DNA of 64,000 nt from Ancylostoma caninum (taxonomy: Eukaryota; Nematoda; Chromadorea; Rhabditida; Ancylostomatidae), in the NCBI GenBank assembly GCA_037903475.1, contig JBAJFG010000188.1, forward strand, positions 310,001-374,000, given 5' to 3'. The notes beneath the pieces were generated by a model, which did not search any database, was not told where the DNA came from, and saw only the letters and a program-made list of their open reading frames with translations. The translations under genes and the position numbers were made by a program. Position 1 is the first letter of the stretch. Every line of letters begins with the position of its first letter. This document shows positions 53,062 to 64,000 of the stretch, in pieces.

Positions 53062-54451
53062 GCACACGGTGTTGTTACTATCACAGTGAGATTGGCAGCT
53101 TTTATGTGATGATTTCGAAATCGTTGCGAATATCAAGATCTAACGAAGGCCCCGGATACCGAAAGCTGTTAAGAGTAGAGGGAACGAAAAGAGTTCCAAT
53201 AATCCAGGAAGAGGAAAACGGTTCACTGAACTGAAGTCAGCACACACGAAAAATTTTGTCACGCTCATTTGAGCGCGATGTTGGGTTTCTGACTATAAGG
53301 AGCATCGGTAAAGTGATCATTTGTATGGTTCTCGGATGCTACCAGGGTTCTCGGATGCTACCGTTATAGCAAGGTGGCCGAATTACGTGGGTGGAGTAGA
53401 TCAGAAAAATTACTAGGGCTGCCTTTAATGTCGGCAAATTTCATGCTGCAACTAGATACCGGCCTAATTTGGCAGCTTTTCCGAGGAAGAAAGAGCACAA
53501 ACGAAACGAGCATGGGATGTCCACTGCAGAGACATACTTCAAGAAAAGAAACAAAACTTATGGTCAAGTGCAAATAGCCAGCAAACAAAAATTCACAACA
53601 CATTTGAAAATTTGAAAGTTTTGGGTAAAAGAAGGGATCATACGGTCCTATAAGAATTGGAAGAGCGTAATTAGGAGAAACAGGTCATAACAATGTAAAA
53701 CTTCTCGAAATGAGCATGGAAAGCAAACTGTCTCTGGAAAATTGACCGTCTGCTGCACAAAACATCCGATTCGCATCCCGCCTCAACTCATCCGCGGATA
53801 CCCGGGTAGCAAGTTTAACTTGTAATGTCTTAGAAACGCTGATACCTTCTGCGGTGCAACTTGCGTAGAATAACTGGAATCATCGCCCAGACTCCAAAAC
53901 TTTCGAAATTTCGGACGTGTAATATATTGTAAGTGCTGCCTTTAAATCAGGGTTACTAACAAACAAGTGAAATTTCCTTGTCTTTGTGTTCCACAAGAGG
54001 GTCCCCTCGCCGTACTGACTAGTTTCCGGTAGGGCGTAACTGCTGAGCCTAATTGTGCGTAAAACGATGACGGAACGATAAGGGCAAGGGTACTTGCCCA
54101 CATTCCTTTGAAAGTCTTCCATCGTCTAATTAATAGAATAGACTTCCATGTCATGAATAACTCCATTTTAATATTATTGCTCGCTTGGTCGGGATGTTAT
54201 TTTATGAGTTTAATTCAAGTGCCAAATAAATCTTATTGAAATAGTTAGCCTTGAATAACGTGGATGACACGCTGTGGCATATCCTTATGGGGGGGGGGGC
54301 AGAGATGACAGGGTGGCAAGTTTCATGTACATCCTTAGATTAAGTGCTGGTTGCATGTCAAGCAACATTTAGGCCTGTCTTGTTTAAGAAATGGTGTCTC
54401 GTATCCAACTCTAGGATACTTGGTCCCGGTTGTGTATAGCTTTATATGTAC

Positions 54452-54525
54452 TTTACTGCCAAAAGCATGGACATGGATCAAAAGTGAATTTACTGCCAAA
54501 AGCATGGACATGGATCAAAAGTGAA
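54452..54525 (+). repeat. Exact 37-bp tandem duplication
   Basis: The unit TTTACTGCCAAAAGCATGGA plus CATGGATCAAAAGTGAA occurs twice head-to-tail without a mismatch, starting at 54452 and 54489. Identity implies a recent event or an assembly duplication. Confidence 0.9.
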
Positions 54526-55060
54526 TATTTTCTGAGCTACCACCTGACAAATTTGGAACTGGGCGATTCTCGTAATCGTGATCAGGCAGAAGCCTAGGAA
54601 CAGTTGGGACTCTACATCCCCGTGCTTTCAGACTCCTTCCACAGTTGCACAGGAATTGTGCAATAATCTATCCCTCTCTGGATACATAGTACTGTCAAAC
54701 CATGCTTTTTAGACGGAATAAAGCAAACAGTATCTGAGCAAACTGAGGGCTGACTGAAGGATCGGCAGAGTGCGCAATACGATTCGCTTTTGTCAGGACG
54801 ATAAATATTGCCGTTCACAAAGAAGTGAATGCTTGTCAGAAAACAGCATAGACGACGAATCTGTGAGTCTGGCACGGAACTGGTTGCAGAGGTGAAAAGT
54901 ACAGTAGAAAAAACATTAGGCTTGCATAGAGGAGAACGCTATAAATCGTCCATGTGGATAGAAATAAACAATCGGCACCATTAAGAGCACATTTCCAGGA
55001 AAATAGGCAGAAATTAAACGGAAACGAATGAGAGTTAGAGCTTTAAATGCAGGAATAAAA

Positions 55061-55300
55061 TGCAAAGAGTTTCAGTTGTAGCTCCACACGTGAATGCTAC
55101 TTCAAGGAAGGCGTGTGCGACCGAACGAGATCTCAGACTGACCTCACAGCCAATCTTTCCCGTAACTCAGTTAGCAGTAATAATAGAAAATCATTTAGTA
55201 ATAGAAGCAAAAACAGTGACAAGGACTTTTCAGTTATAGGAGCTCTTCAGCCATCGAAAAAAGACGACCAAGCATGGATCTGTGCTCCAGTCCCGATGGT
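55061..55300 (+). CDS. Candidate serine/asparagine-rich exon
   Basis: An open frame runs from after a stop near 55060 to a possible donor, GTGAGA, right after 55300. It reads ECYFKEGVCDRTRSQTDLTA, NLSRNSVSSNNRKSFSNRSK and SVIGALQPSKKDDQAWICAP. The low-complexity polar composition resembles a cytoplasmic tail. A downstream frame (to 55577) ends QDLSFADYLELSTTSRSDRS before a stop and could be a terminal exon, but I could not join the two in phase with confidence. No family is recognised. It may be part of a plus-strand gene or chance. Confidence 0.27.
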
Positions 55301-55614
55301 GAGATTAAAACGATGTCGTGATCCTTATGTCTCTCACTTTCTACTCTCTTGCCTCCAGAATCTGTAATTGTGATACCTGAGAGGTCTGAAATTGTATAAG
55401 GTGGAGATGTGGCGGGGGGGGGGGCAAGAGTGGATGCTGATGACTACAAGGATGGAAAAAGCGGTGGCCATCAAAACGGCAAATCTTTCAGGAACCGATC
55501 GCCAACCGAACCAAGATCTGTCATTTGCTGATTATTTAGAGTTATCCACAACTAGTAGAAGTGATCGTAGCGAATGATTTCTAACCACGTGGTACAGAAC
55601 CACTGTTGGGACAC

Positions 55615-55911
55615 ATCATCGAGGTTACCCATGACAAGCATGATGAATGTGTTAATATACATGTAATTGATACACTAAAATTTACCTTTTACCTGGTACC
55701 AGTCGACATGTTTACCCGTACATTCTGTTGTTTATATCCCGCCACAAGTCATGGATAATCATATCCATGGGTATGGAATTACTCATCCCTTCAGGGTCGC
55801 ATATGTAACTGAGATTACAGAACCTGGGATGAACCTGTTGACACCCCCTTTTTGCTAACATGGCGTTAGCACATTTACCCTGGGCAATCTCAACGACGCA
55901 TCCAGGCCCAG
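55615..55911. repeat. Long member of dispersed inverted-repeat family
   Basis: The left end has CATCATCGAGGTTACCCATG and the right end TTTACCCTGGGCAATCTCAA followed by CGACGCATCCAGGCCC. These correspond to the two arms of the 17894-18014 element but are separated by about 250 bp of unrelated sequence. It may be a longer relative or an element with an internal insertion. Confidence 0.55.
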
Positions 55912-57567
55912 AAAAATCTTCCCAACGACGAGGAAGGTGTAGGAAATACACAGGCAACAGTAAGTACATCACGATTCACAAGAAGTGCTGCATCGAGCAC
56001 AGACTATTATTGACCTATTTCCCGCCAAACATGGCTTCCTCATAATTAAACTTTCAGAACTTCATGAGAGAATACGTGTATGCTTCTTTATCGTCAACAT
56101 TTTGTACACAGTTTGAATTTTTGGTGGGAAATTTTCTTTGGAACAAAAAAGCTGCAGTTTTCGTAGCATAAACGATAAAAGTTAGGTGACCAAGGCATCC
56201 ATATCGCTGTGGAGATAAGTTTATACATGGTTTTGACAAGCTATGCAGTCTTACACGAAACGCATTGGGTCACGAGATATCCACAACTACTCATGCGAGC
56301 GAATAATTTCACAGGAAAATTTGAATAATTCACATGTTTCCACTCAAATTGCTGCATTGAGTGAGCCAGTGGATCAATGAATTATTTTCCTGGACCAATT
56401 TCCTGTATTTCGATGGCAAGAATACTCGAAATCCATGGTTTTGGTCATTTCGATACCGGGAATAAAATTTACGTAATAGCATCAAGATCTTTCCAAAAAT
56501 GTAAAAAATAGCAGATGGAGCGACCAAGTCCGACAACGTCCTTTTCAACGTCTCCGTATGCGTAACCACATAGAGAATTATTCTTTCCCTGCGTTTTTCC
56601 AAATAGTCCATTAGAATCTATGAACCTTTGATTACGAGTTGGTCGGCCGATTGCGGCGGTAAATCGATTACAATAAACGTGACGCAAATGGACTAGCGAC
56701 TCTCGTCGAGGTTATTAGTAGGAGAAACCACGGAATGTAGCCAATTCCTTTCAAATGTAGCTTCTGAAGCGAGCTGTAGCGATACAAATAATGCGCTCCA
56801 ATTGACAAGGTAGAGATAACGAGAAGAAATTCGAAGAGATTTCCTGCTTTGGACATCTCAAAAACGAGAATTTCAAGAACTGAAAGCTTCAGGAATCTTT
56901 GTTTCTGGAGTGCTCGGACTTTCAAGATCGAATTTCCATTCGAATTTCTAATCTAATACGTCACTCCCTCCTAAGTGTCTTAGCAACCCGAATTGAAGAA
57001 TGTGGAAGAACGACTCTCAGCCTGGCATTTTACTGTTATTGAACCATAAAACGACGAGTTATTATAACGAGCCAGGAAGGGTCCCATCAACCACCGGAAG
57101 CAGATGAAGAATAAAGCGGGTGAGGATGAGTGATGAGAGGAACGCCGTTATCAAAGGCGGCGCCTGGGTTTTTCAGAACCGTTGGGGAATCATCAAAGAG
57201 CAAGCCCTTTTTCGGAAGCGTCTGGAAGGCATGATTCAATATCAGGAAAAAACGAGATATAATAGTGTGAAGAGGAAGAGAGCAATGTGAGTATTGAGAT
57301 AACGTAAAGGCCAATTGCATATTGAATGGGCTATTCAAGTAACTCATATCAGATTACTTTTTGTCAAAAATCAACTGATCGTTATTAGCTATTAGGGAAG
57401 AGTTTTAAAGAAACCCCAAAATTATAGGCATCACAAAGCCTGTGAAAAGAATAATGCGAAGGAGCGGTTAGGATTTATTGCTAGCAATTTCTCGGCGCTT
57501 TGTCCACAAATCGTCTTCACAGCCGTTATAAGAGCGGCGGAGCGAAATGAGGCAGGTCGAACAAGGC

Positions 57568-57660
57568 TGTCAGAGGCTGATGCTCCTCCTCGGCCGGGGA
57601 ACGTCTCAATCCGTCGGGGGTCCGCGTTTTTTCTTGGCAGCCGGTGACAAGCCTCTGACA
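57568..57660. repeat. GC-rich island with 11-bp inverted repeat
   Basis: TGTCAGAGGCT at the left and AGCCTCTGACA at 57650-57660 are exact complements about 70 bp apart. The sequence between is GC-rich (CTCCTCGGCCGGGG, CGTCGGGGGTCCGCG), unlike the surroundings. Open frames exist on both strands but none is recognisable. Confidence 0.5.
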
Positions 57661-60600
57661 TGTGGTCCAATGTTTATTCGATGCCGGTGGCGGCGATAAA
57701 TTCTTCGCGGTTCCAAGGCAACCAGGTGAGAGTGGTGAGTGACTGGCTGAGCAGTCGGCAGTTACCTACTCGACGGCAAAATACAGGGCATGTCGCTATA
57801 AACATAGTCGATAAGGAGCTTGAGCCACTTAAGGCCTGCTGTCAAAATCCTGGGTTTTCCTCCGAATCGTCCATGAACAGATATGACGACTTTGGGGAAT
57901 TGTTTTTGTTTATGGCTCGCCACCATTAAGTGAGACCAGGACATATTTTGACCACATTCGTATCAACACTTATTTGAAGGGCTTCTATTTGCCATGGTGA
58001 AAGGAGATTCAGCCTGCGAAATGTTTCTATAAGCTGTGTTAGTCCCTGAATGTATACAAAATTTTTATCTATTGTACAGGTACTTTCTCCCTGTAATTGT
58101 TCCAGAAAGTTCTGTATTCTAGCCATCTCAGTGAGCACTTAACCTCTATGGGTTTCCGTTTGTTTACACAAGCTGGCCTTGTAAAATTTATGGGAACGAA
58201 TAACACATAGTGACGACCCTAAGCGGAAGCGAGATGAGCGATTCGGCTCTGGGATGCTAATATTTGGAGGTTTCGGCCGGCATTCGTGGAGAATTTGACG
58301 AAATACAATAGAAAATGTGTGTTTTTGAAGCCTTCTCTGAAGTTCTGACTAGTACACATCCTGTAGAAGATGTGATATAAAATTTCCAACAAAAATGAAC
58401 AATTTACACAAAAAAAAACTCTCACACTAAAGAAGAAATTATGAGAATTGATAGTGACCTTCAAATAACTCTAGTACTTTGCAAAACCAAGCGTTGTTAG
58501 CCGTTTTTAGAAAATACAGTGGTGGTCGGTAGCGAAGGTCAGTTGCCTCAGGCCGCCTCGCGCCGCCTCACGCAATGCCGGTCCCCAGGTAAAAGAGGTT
58601 AGAAGAGGTTAACTAGTTAGAAAAGCATGAATTCATTGAAATTCTAGCATTTAAGAACTGTACTCATTCCCGGTCATACAATGATGAAAAATTTGTACTC
58701 ATGCGCACATTCCAATTTTCACTGAAATTTTAGAAATTGCAATTTCGAAGGGGCACACGTTGTCCATGCGTGCTCTTTTGGTAAGGTTTGTTACAGATTT
58801 ATAAAACACAATCTGTGTAGTAGTTAAATCCTGTGGAAATAGCGGTTGCGTTTTCATGCAACAGCCGGTATGCAACAGCAAACCAGCAGTGGTACGAAAT
58901 TTTAGCCCCAGCAGTGCAGCGATCTCGTATTATTTTCTTTCCAAAAACGGAAGAATGCATTCAACGACGATTACGTGCATCTACGCTTGATGCGAATGCA
59001 GATAGCACCAGAAGGGACGTTCTCCAACAGTTCTTAATTTTCACCCCAAGAATTCAACGACAAGACTAGCGGTCCAGCCTGGGCATTGCAGCTGGCACTA
59101 ACCACACTGACGGGCAATAACGGAAAATTTTTACTGTCCACCCAATCGCCAAATGATAGTCACTCTTTGCTGTGGTTAACGGTGAAGTGAGAATATAAGT
59201 AGATAGTGCGGGAATAGAAAACGTGCTCTCATTGCAACTGGAAGTAAAAAAAATTACACTTCGTTTTTGTTTTCTTTTATTCTACTCCTAAAACAATGCT
59301 TCCAACTCAGCTATCGTGTGGATGATCTTTGTGTTCCTCTTCTTAAGTATTACCTAAGATCGCTTGAGGAAGTCTCTTCTTCACACGTTCCAACACCGAG
59401 AAGTAGGAGGTCATTACTTAGGGGTAAGCAATGACCTGCCCGCAGATTAACACATCAAAATCTTCGCAGCGAAATCGCGAGGTCAATGGGCGATCAAAGT
59501 AAGTGTTACGAATTCATTGTCGAGCTCTTTCTTCTCGCTTAAGCAGGAGCCATCCCACTTTTGGTAAAAGAATTTCCATTTTTTGCTTTTTAGAAGCTTT
59601 GGCTCTCCTATGTGGTAAATGAGCCATTGACTACTATGACTATTAAACCTATGTTATGCCTTCTATATAGTATATTCCTTTCTTGAAGCAGAAACGGGTG
59701 ACATTCGCTTGACAATCGAGTGAAAAACAGGAACCTTCCACTTTTGCTAGTAAGAGTGCTTAGTGCCAGCTGCGACGCCCAGCCAAGTCAGCCAGCACCG
59801 GCATTGAATTTTTGGAGGCGAAAACTGAAAATGTGTATGTGCTTAGTGACTATCTCCTTAGGTTTTTTTTCAATTTTAAAGAGGTGTTGAGTGCGAATCA
59901 GGTTTCTAGGTTATAGCTTCCTTACATCTTCTGAAGTTTCAACTGTAGAAGTTTACGCCGAAACATACTCAATCTCAAAGGGAAGAAAACATCAAAATCA
60001 TCAGTTCTCAGAGTATCATTTCTTATGAGTAGGATTATGAGTAGTGCGAATGCAGGACTACATAACACACGGGACTTTCCTCCTCAAATCACTCATGGAA
60101 CTCTTCATGATAATTGAGAAAAGAGAAAGAAAGTGAAAAGAGCTAGAAGACTTTTAAAAAGTCAGAAGGCATATTTTTTTTCGAAGTTGACTCAGGGATT
60201 TTGTCAAAAATCATTCATGACATATGTATCTTTTCATTGTGGATGGATCTTCTCGAAAACTCGACTGGATGAAGATTGCTCCGAAAGTCGGATTTCTCGG
60301 GAATTGAACAGCACTGGAATTTTGTAGTTCTTCGCCCGATTTTGACATGCTTCGCTCTCTGCCATACAATTACCTGTTCTGAATTTTACAGTCTCAGTAC
60401 ATTGGTATCGTAGGAATGTGAAAGTAATAAAAATAATTTGGCCCCTGGTAATTAAAGAGACTTAAACACGAAAGAACGGGAGTTATATTGAAGATATGAG
60501 GCAATTCCACAACAAAGAAAAAGTTATGCTGTTCAATAAAAAATAGAAGGAAAAAGTAAAAGTGATGGGTACAGTTTTCGGTAGCAATGCGACTTTACCT

Positions 60601-63600
60601 TTAAAGAAGCAATAAAGCTTCCATAGAGTAAGAAAAGCGTTTACGAGGGAATGACTGGTGAATTAGGCAGCAAAAACATACGGCCCTAATCGAATCAGCG
60701 CCAAAGAAACGACCGAGCGACCAGGTTAAAGTCAAGGTTGAGCTGCGTGGCCGACGGGAGCTCGGCCCGAAACAATGGCTGAAACAGCTCCCTGGGGAGC
60801 GCTGGACGCAGAGCGTTTTTGGCTGCACCTCCTCCCTCAGCCTTTTGAACCTCAAATCGATTCGATCGTTCGAAGCATGCCTAATTAGGAGTTGGACGAA
60901 GTAATCTCCCCATTCTGCGACAATTCCCTGCTTTTTTTTTTGGAAGTGGCAGTGTTTTTATTGCTGCACACGACCGACTACTCAAAAACAAGGAACAGTG
61001 ATGGGCCTGCGGAGAGAGCGGGGTGCAGTGGGAATGAAAATGAAGTAAGTGGGGTAGGCATCCGAAATGTTGTGGGAAGTAATGTTTGCAGCCGCTGAAA
61101 AGCGCATTCCAGAGAAGATGCCATCTCCATATCCATTTTTGGAGGGAATTTTTTTGCGGACAAAGGAAAAAGCACCGCATTGGTTGCCCCATCAGCCCTA
61201 AATGAGATGCCAAAGAAGCCGTGGAGGAAGAAAGAACTCGTTTGCTGGCTGATAGCCATTGGGACTCCTCGGTTGTTTCCTTGTATTGATCACCGGGTGG
61301 AAACTCGTGAAAGACGTCGTCATAACTAATGGAGCACGTGGTATTTCATGGATTCTGGAAAACACAAACGCGAATTGATGGAGGGAAATGCACTTATTTG
61401 TTCCTATGGAAATTCCTATTAGAGAATTTTCCGATTGGTATGAATGAAAGTGGATGAAAAGAGAGAAGAAGCAGCCGGATGACTATGAGAGACTGTTAAC
61501 TAGTCGAGCTGACCTTGTTTCCACTACCATGCCAAAAACCACAACTCAAAGGATCAACACCAGTATTTAGGGTCATAGATCCGCATTTCTTCCCAGAAAT
61601 TTTCCTGTCTACGCTGAATGAAAATGCGCAGATTTCCACTAGTTACGTATGATGCAGTTTCCTTAGAAATACTTCCTTAAAGTTTCCATGAAGAGACTCT
61701 GGGGAAATATTTCAAAAATCACAAACAAATTTTTTGGAGAGTTCCTAGAGTTTCTGAGCATTGAATCCCTAAAATTTTGTGATCTTTTTCGATTTTTCTC
61801 TGCATTCAGATTTCGAGCACCCTCCCATAAAGCTTTTTTGAATCTTCAGAGGTGGTCTTTCCGCTTAGAATTCGTGAAAGTTTAAAACGCTGAAATGCTA
61901 AGAAAAGAATCCTATTCCACTTTATCTTTTTTCATACACTGACTGGGAAAAGCTCTCGCAAATTTTTTGTTTTGTTTATCTGTTCCACTGCTCATTATAC
62001 CACTGCGACGCTACTTCGAATGCTATGAAATATTTAAATATATAATCCACTAATTACTTCATTAAATAATAATAATGTGTGTGGCATCCAGCTCTAGATC
62101 TACGTATTTTAGAGAAGAGGCAGCAAACTACTACCTTCTCATTTTCTGGAGACTGCGCTTCTTTCGCAGTCCTTTCTGCTTTGCCATCCTAAGAGTACTA
62201 TAGTGATGAAAAGGCTCGGCGGCCATCAGACAAACACTAGCTGTACTCCAAGGAACAGAAAAAAAAAACTCATCGTAGAGAATATCTATTAACAACTAAC
62301 AAATTAACAGCATGAATTGTTGATTTTTTTAAGCAAAGACATAGTCCAAATTTGCTTTACACGTGATAGACTGGAGAAACGAAAAAGAAAACCTCCAGGT
62401 GAAAGAATACTGGGAGATTCACATATGGCTTTTTGATAGTGTTTTTCTCCTATATGCCGGACTCTTCTTACATTATATCGTTGAGAAACCAGTGATAGAG
62501 AAATTTCTGCTCGAAAATTTTCAGCCACCTGAAATAACTCTGCCGTGTCATTTGCTTCCGTTGGAGAAGTATTTTCGTTTCTCATACATTCTGACAATTT
62601 TTTTATTTCCCAGAATACGATATCATCAATTCAGTACTAAAAGGGTAACGATGCAGGAGATGCAGGCAGAAAAAAACAATTCTGCCGCTCGCAAAACCCG
62701 CATTTTACTTAACCTTAGAATAGAAGAGTTTTGGAAAAAGGAAGGGAAGGTTTTTTTTCAAAAGAAATAGGGGAATTCACTTCAGAATAGGTATTTCTTT
62801 TTAGACGACGAATTGAAATAGTATCATAGGAAGTAACGCATCGATTAGTCAAGCTGTCGTGCAAATGGTAATAGTTTTCCTACTAGGGTGGACGGGCTTG
62901 AATACCATGCTAAATTCTGAAGTGGACAGCTGCAACATGGGAAAGCAATGAAAACACTGGCAGTTCTTTTCCCAGCCACTATGAAAACAAGCCGTGAAGG
63001 AGGAAGAGGACAGCTGAAAATGCGGGTTTCCATGCAAACTTTGCAAAAACTCTCACGAAAACGGGGATATATCAGCGATTTTTATTGTTATGTGCATGAT
63101 TTTGCGAAAATGGCAAGAAAGATCGATAATTTACAGCTAGAAGACGAGTTTGACGTTGTGAACTTTACTCCCTTTGAAGCTCTGAGATTAAGTTTGGGAA
63201 TCCTTTTGAAGAAGACGAATATAGAAACGAAATCGAAAGCGAAGTGACATTAACAGTTATTTCAATGAAGGAATTTCTTCTCCAAAAAATGAAAGGATGA
63301 CCTGACATGGGGATCAGAGGTTTTTTTTTCACCTGAGTAAAGATACGGACAAATCTGAAAATCTCCAGGGGTGGTGAACTACCGTAAGGGTCTATCCAGA
63401 AAGCCGTAAAAATTCGGCCAGAAAGTGGGGATAATGAAGGTTAAAACAGAAACGATAGTGAAAACTATGACTAGAACGTTTACTCAGAAGTGAAGATCCA
63501 TTGCAAAAACTTACCCAATAGTAATGTTCTGTCCAAATCTGCGACTAAGACTAACACATAAACACAGCTAAAAGCAGCAAAGATTTTCGTAGAAAAGAGG

Positions 63601-64000
63601 ATTGCCATGTGGATTTACTCTGTACGCATGAAATCTAGAGAGAAGACGAGAATCCCACGAGGTTCACAAAGAAGACTCACCCGGAAGCAAAGGTAAAATT
63701 TGTAAAGACTTATTCGGAAACAGATTCAGAAGAGGATTGCTTATCTACAAGTGAGAGCAGAAATCACAGAAAAAAATTCCCGGAAAAGAAAAAATTGCCA
63801 TGAGCTCCACTCATGGAGACAAGAGGATGCTCCAAAAATTTAGGACAGAACAGTGAAATCCTTTTGGAAACAAACATTCACGACGAACATTCACCCAAGA
63901 AATGACAGAGAATCCAGGATAACAGTCAGCATGCACTCAGCAAAGACCAAGACAAAAATTATACATGCGACCAAATGATGGTCCAATGTTCATTAATTTA

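Larger units (their letters stand above)
50886..64000. other. 13-kb interval without a confirmed gene
   Basis: Upstream of the exchanger start I find no exon series with family similarity on either strand. It contains a hAT-like MITE, a 37-bp tandem duplication, G11 tracts, one serine-rich exon candidate (55061-55300), a member of the dispersed repeat family (about 55620-55911), and GC-richer islands at about 57430-57740 and 60650-61220. Those islands could be promoters or non-coding exons of the exchanger or of a gene beyond the window. Confidence 0.55.

Noticed and set aside
56330..56925. Minus-strand frames with membrane-like segments, suggesting a chemoreceptor
   Set aside because: The two frames cannot be joined by plausible splice sites, and no receptor motif is present.
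62363..62770. 135-codon plus-strand frame with hydrophobic stretches
   Set aside because: Low-complexity Phe/Leu/Lys composition, no conserved motif and no splice support.

Overview
The window is eukaryotic genomic DNA from a nematode, most likely a clade V (strongylid-type) parasite. Its genes are split into many small exons by GT-AG introns, and the protein segments I can recall align closely with Caenorhabditis elegans orthologues. The rest is AT-rich intron and intergenic sequence with many small inverted-repeat (MITE-like) elements. I joined exons by eye, using splice sites, reading-phase continuity and remembered family sequences. No database search was possible.

Layout. (1) Positions 1-12589, plus strand: the 3' half of slo-1, the BK-type Ca2+-activated K+ channel, 15 exons, running from the end of the first RCK domain to the stop codon. 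(2) 14663-15485, minus strand: a complete five-exon gene for a secreted fatty-acid and retinol binding (FAR) protein. (3) 17413-37386, plus strand: a complete 19-exon sec-23, the GTPase-activating subunit of the COPII coat. Its fifth intron is 9.4 kb and contains a probable small secreted-protein gene on the opposite strand (first exon 28535-28723). A smaller intron holds a 157-codon antisense open frame (33413-33886). (4) 37863-50885, minus strand: a complete 24-exon Na+/Ca2+ exchanger, probably ncx-1, lying tail-to-tail with sec-23. From memory, sec-23 and ncx-1 are also neighbours in C. elegans, so this pair looks like conserved microsynteny. (5) 50886-64000: about 13 kb with no gene I can defend. 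It has one serine/asparagine-rich candidate exon, a hAT-like MITE, a tandem duplication, G-tracts and GC-richer islands. It may be upstream or regulatory sequence of the exchanger.

No operon is evident; the genes have separate cell roles (membrane excitability, lipid carriage, ER export, Ca2+ extrusion). The most unusual structure is in a slo-1 intron. There, two foldback elements sit end to end, and the second carries a tRNA-Ser-like sequence followed by the first 50 nt of U2 snRNA. Other points of note are an hAT-like MITE with its probable 8-bp target duplication, a dispersed inverted-repeat family with at least five copies, a 26-bp-arm hairpin, a 27-nt G tract in an exchanger intron, and the hidden minus-strand gene inside sec-23. 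I found no CRISPR array, prokaryotic system, viral gene or intact transposase.
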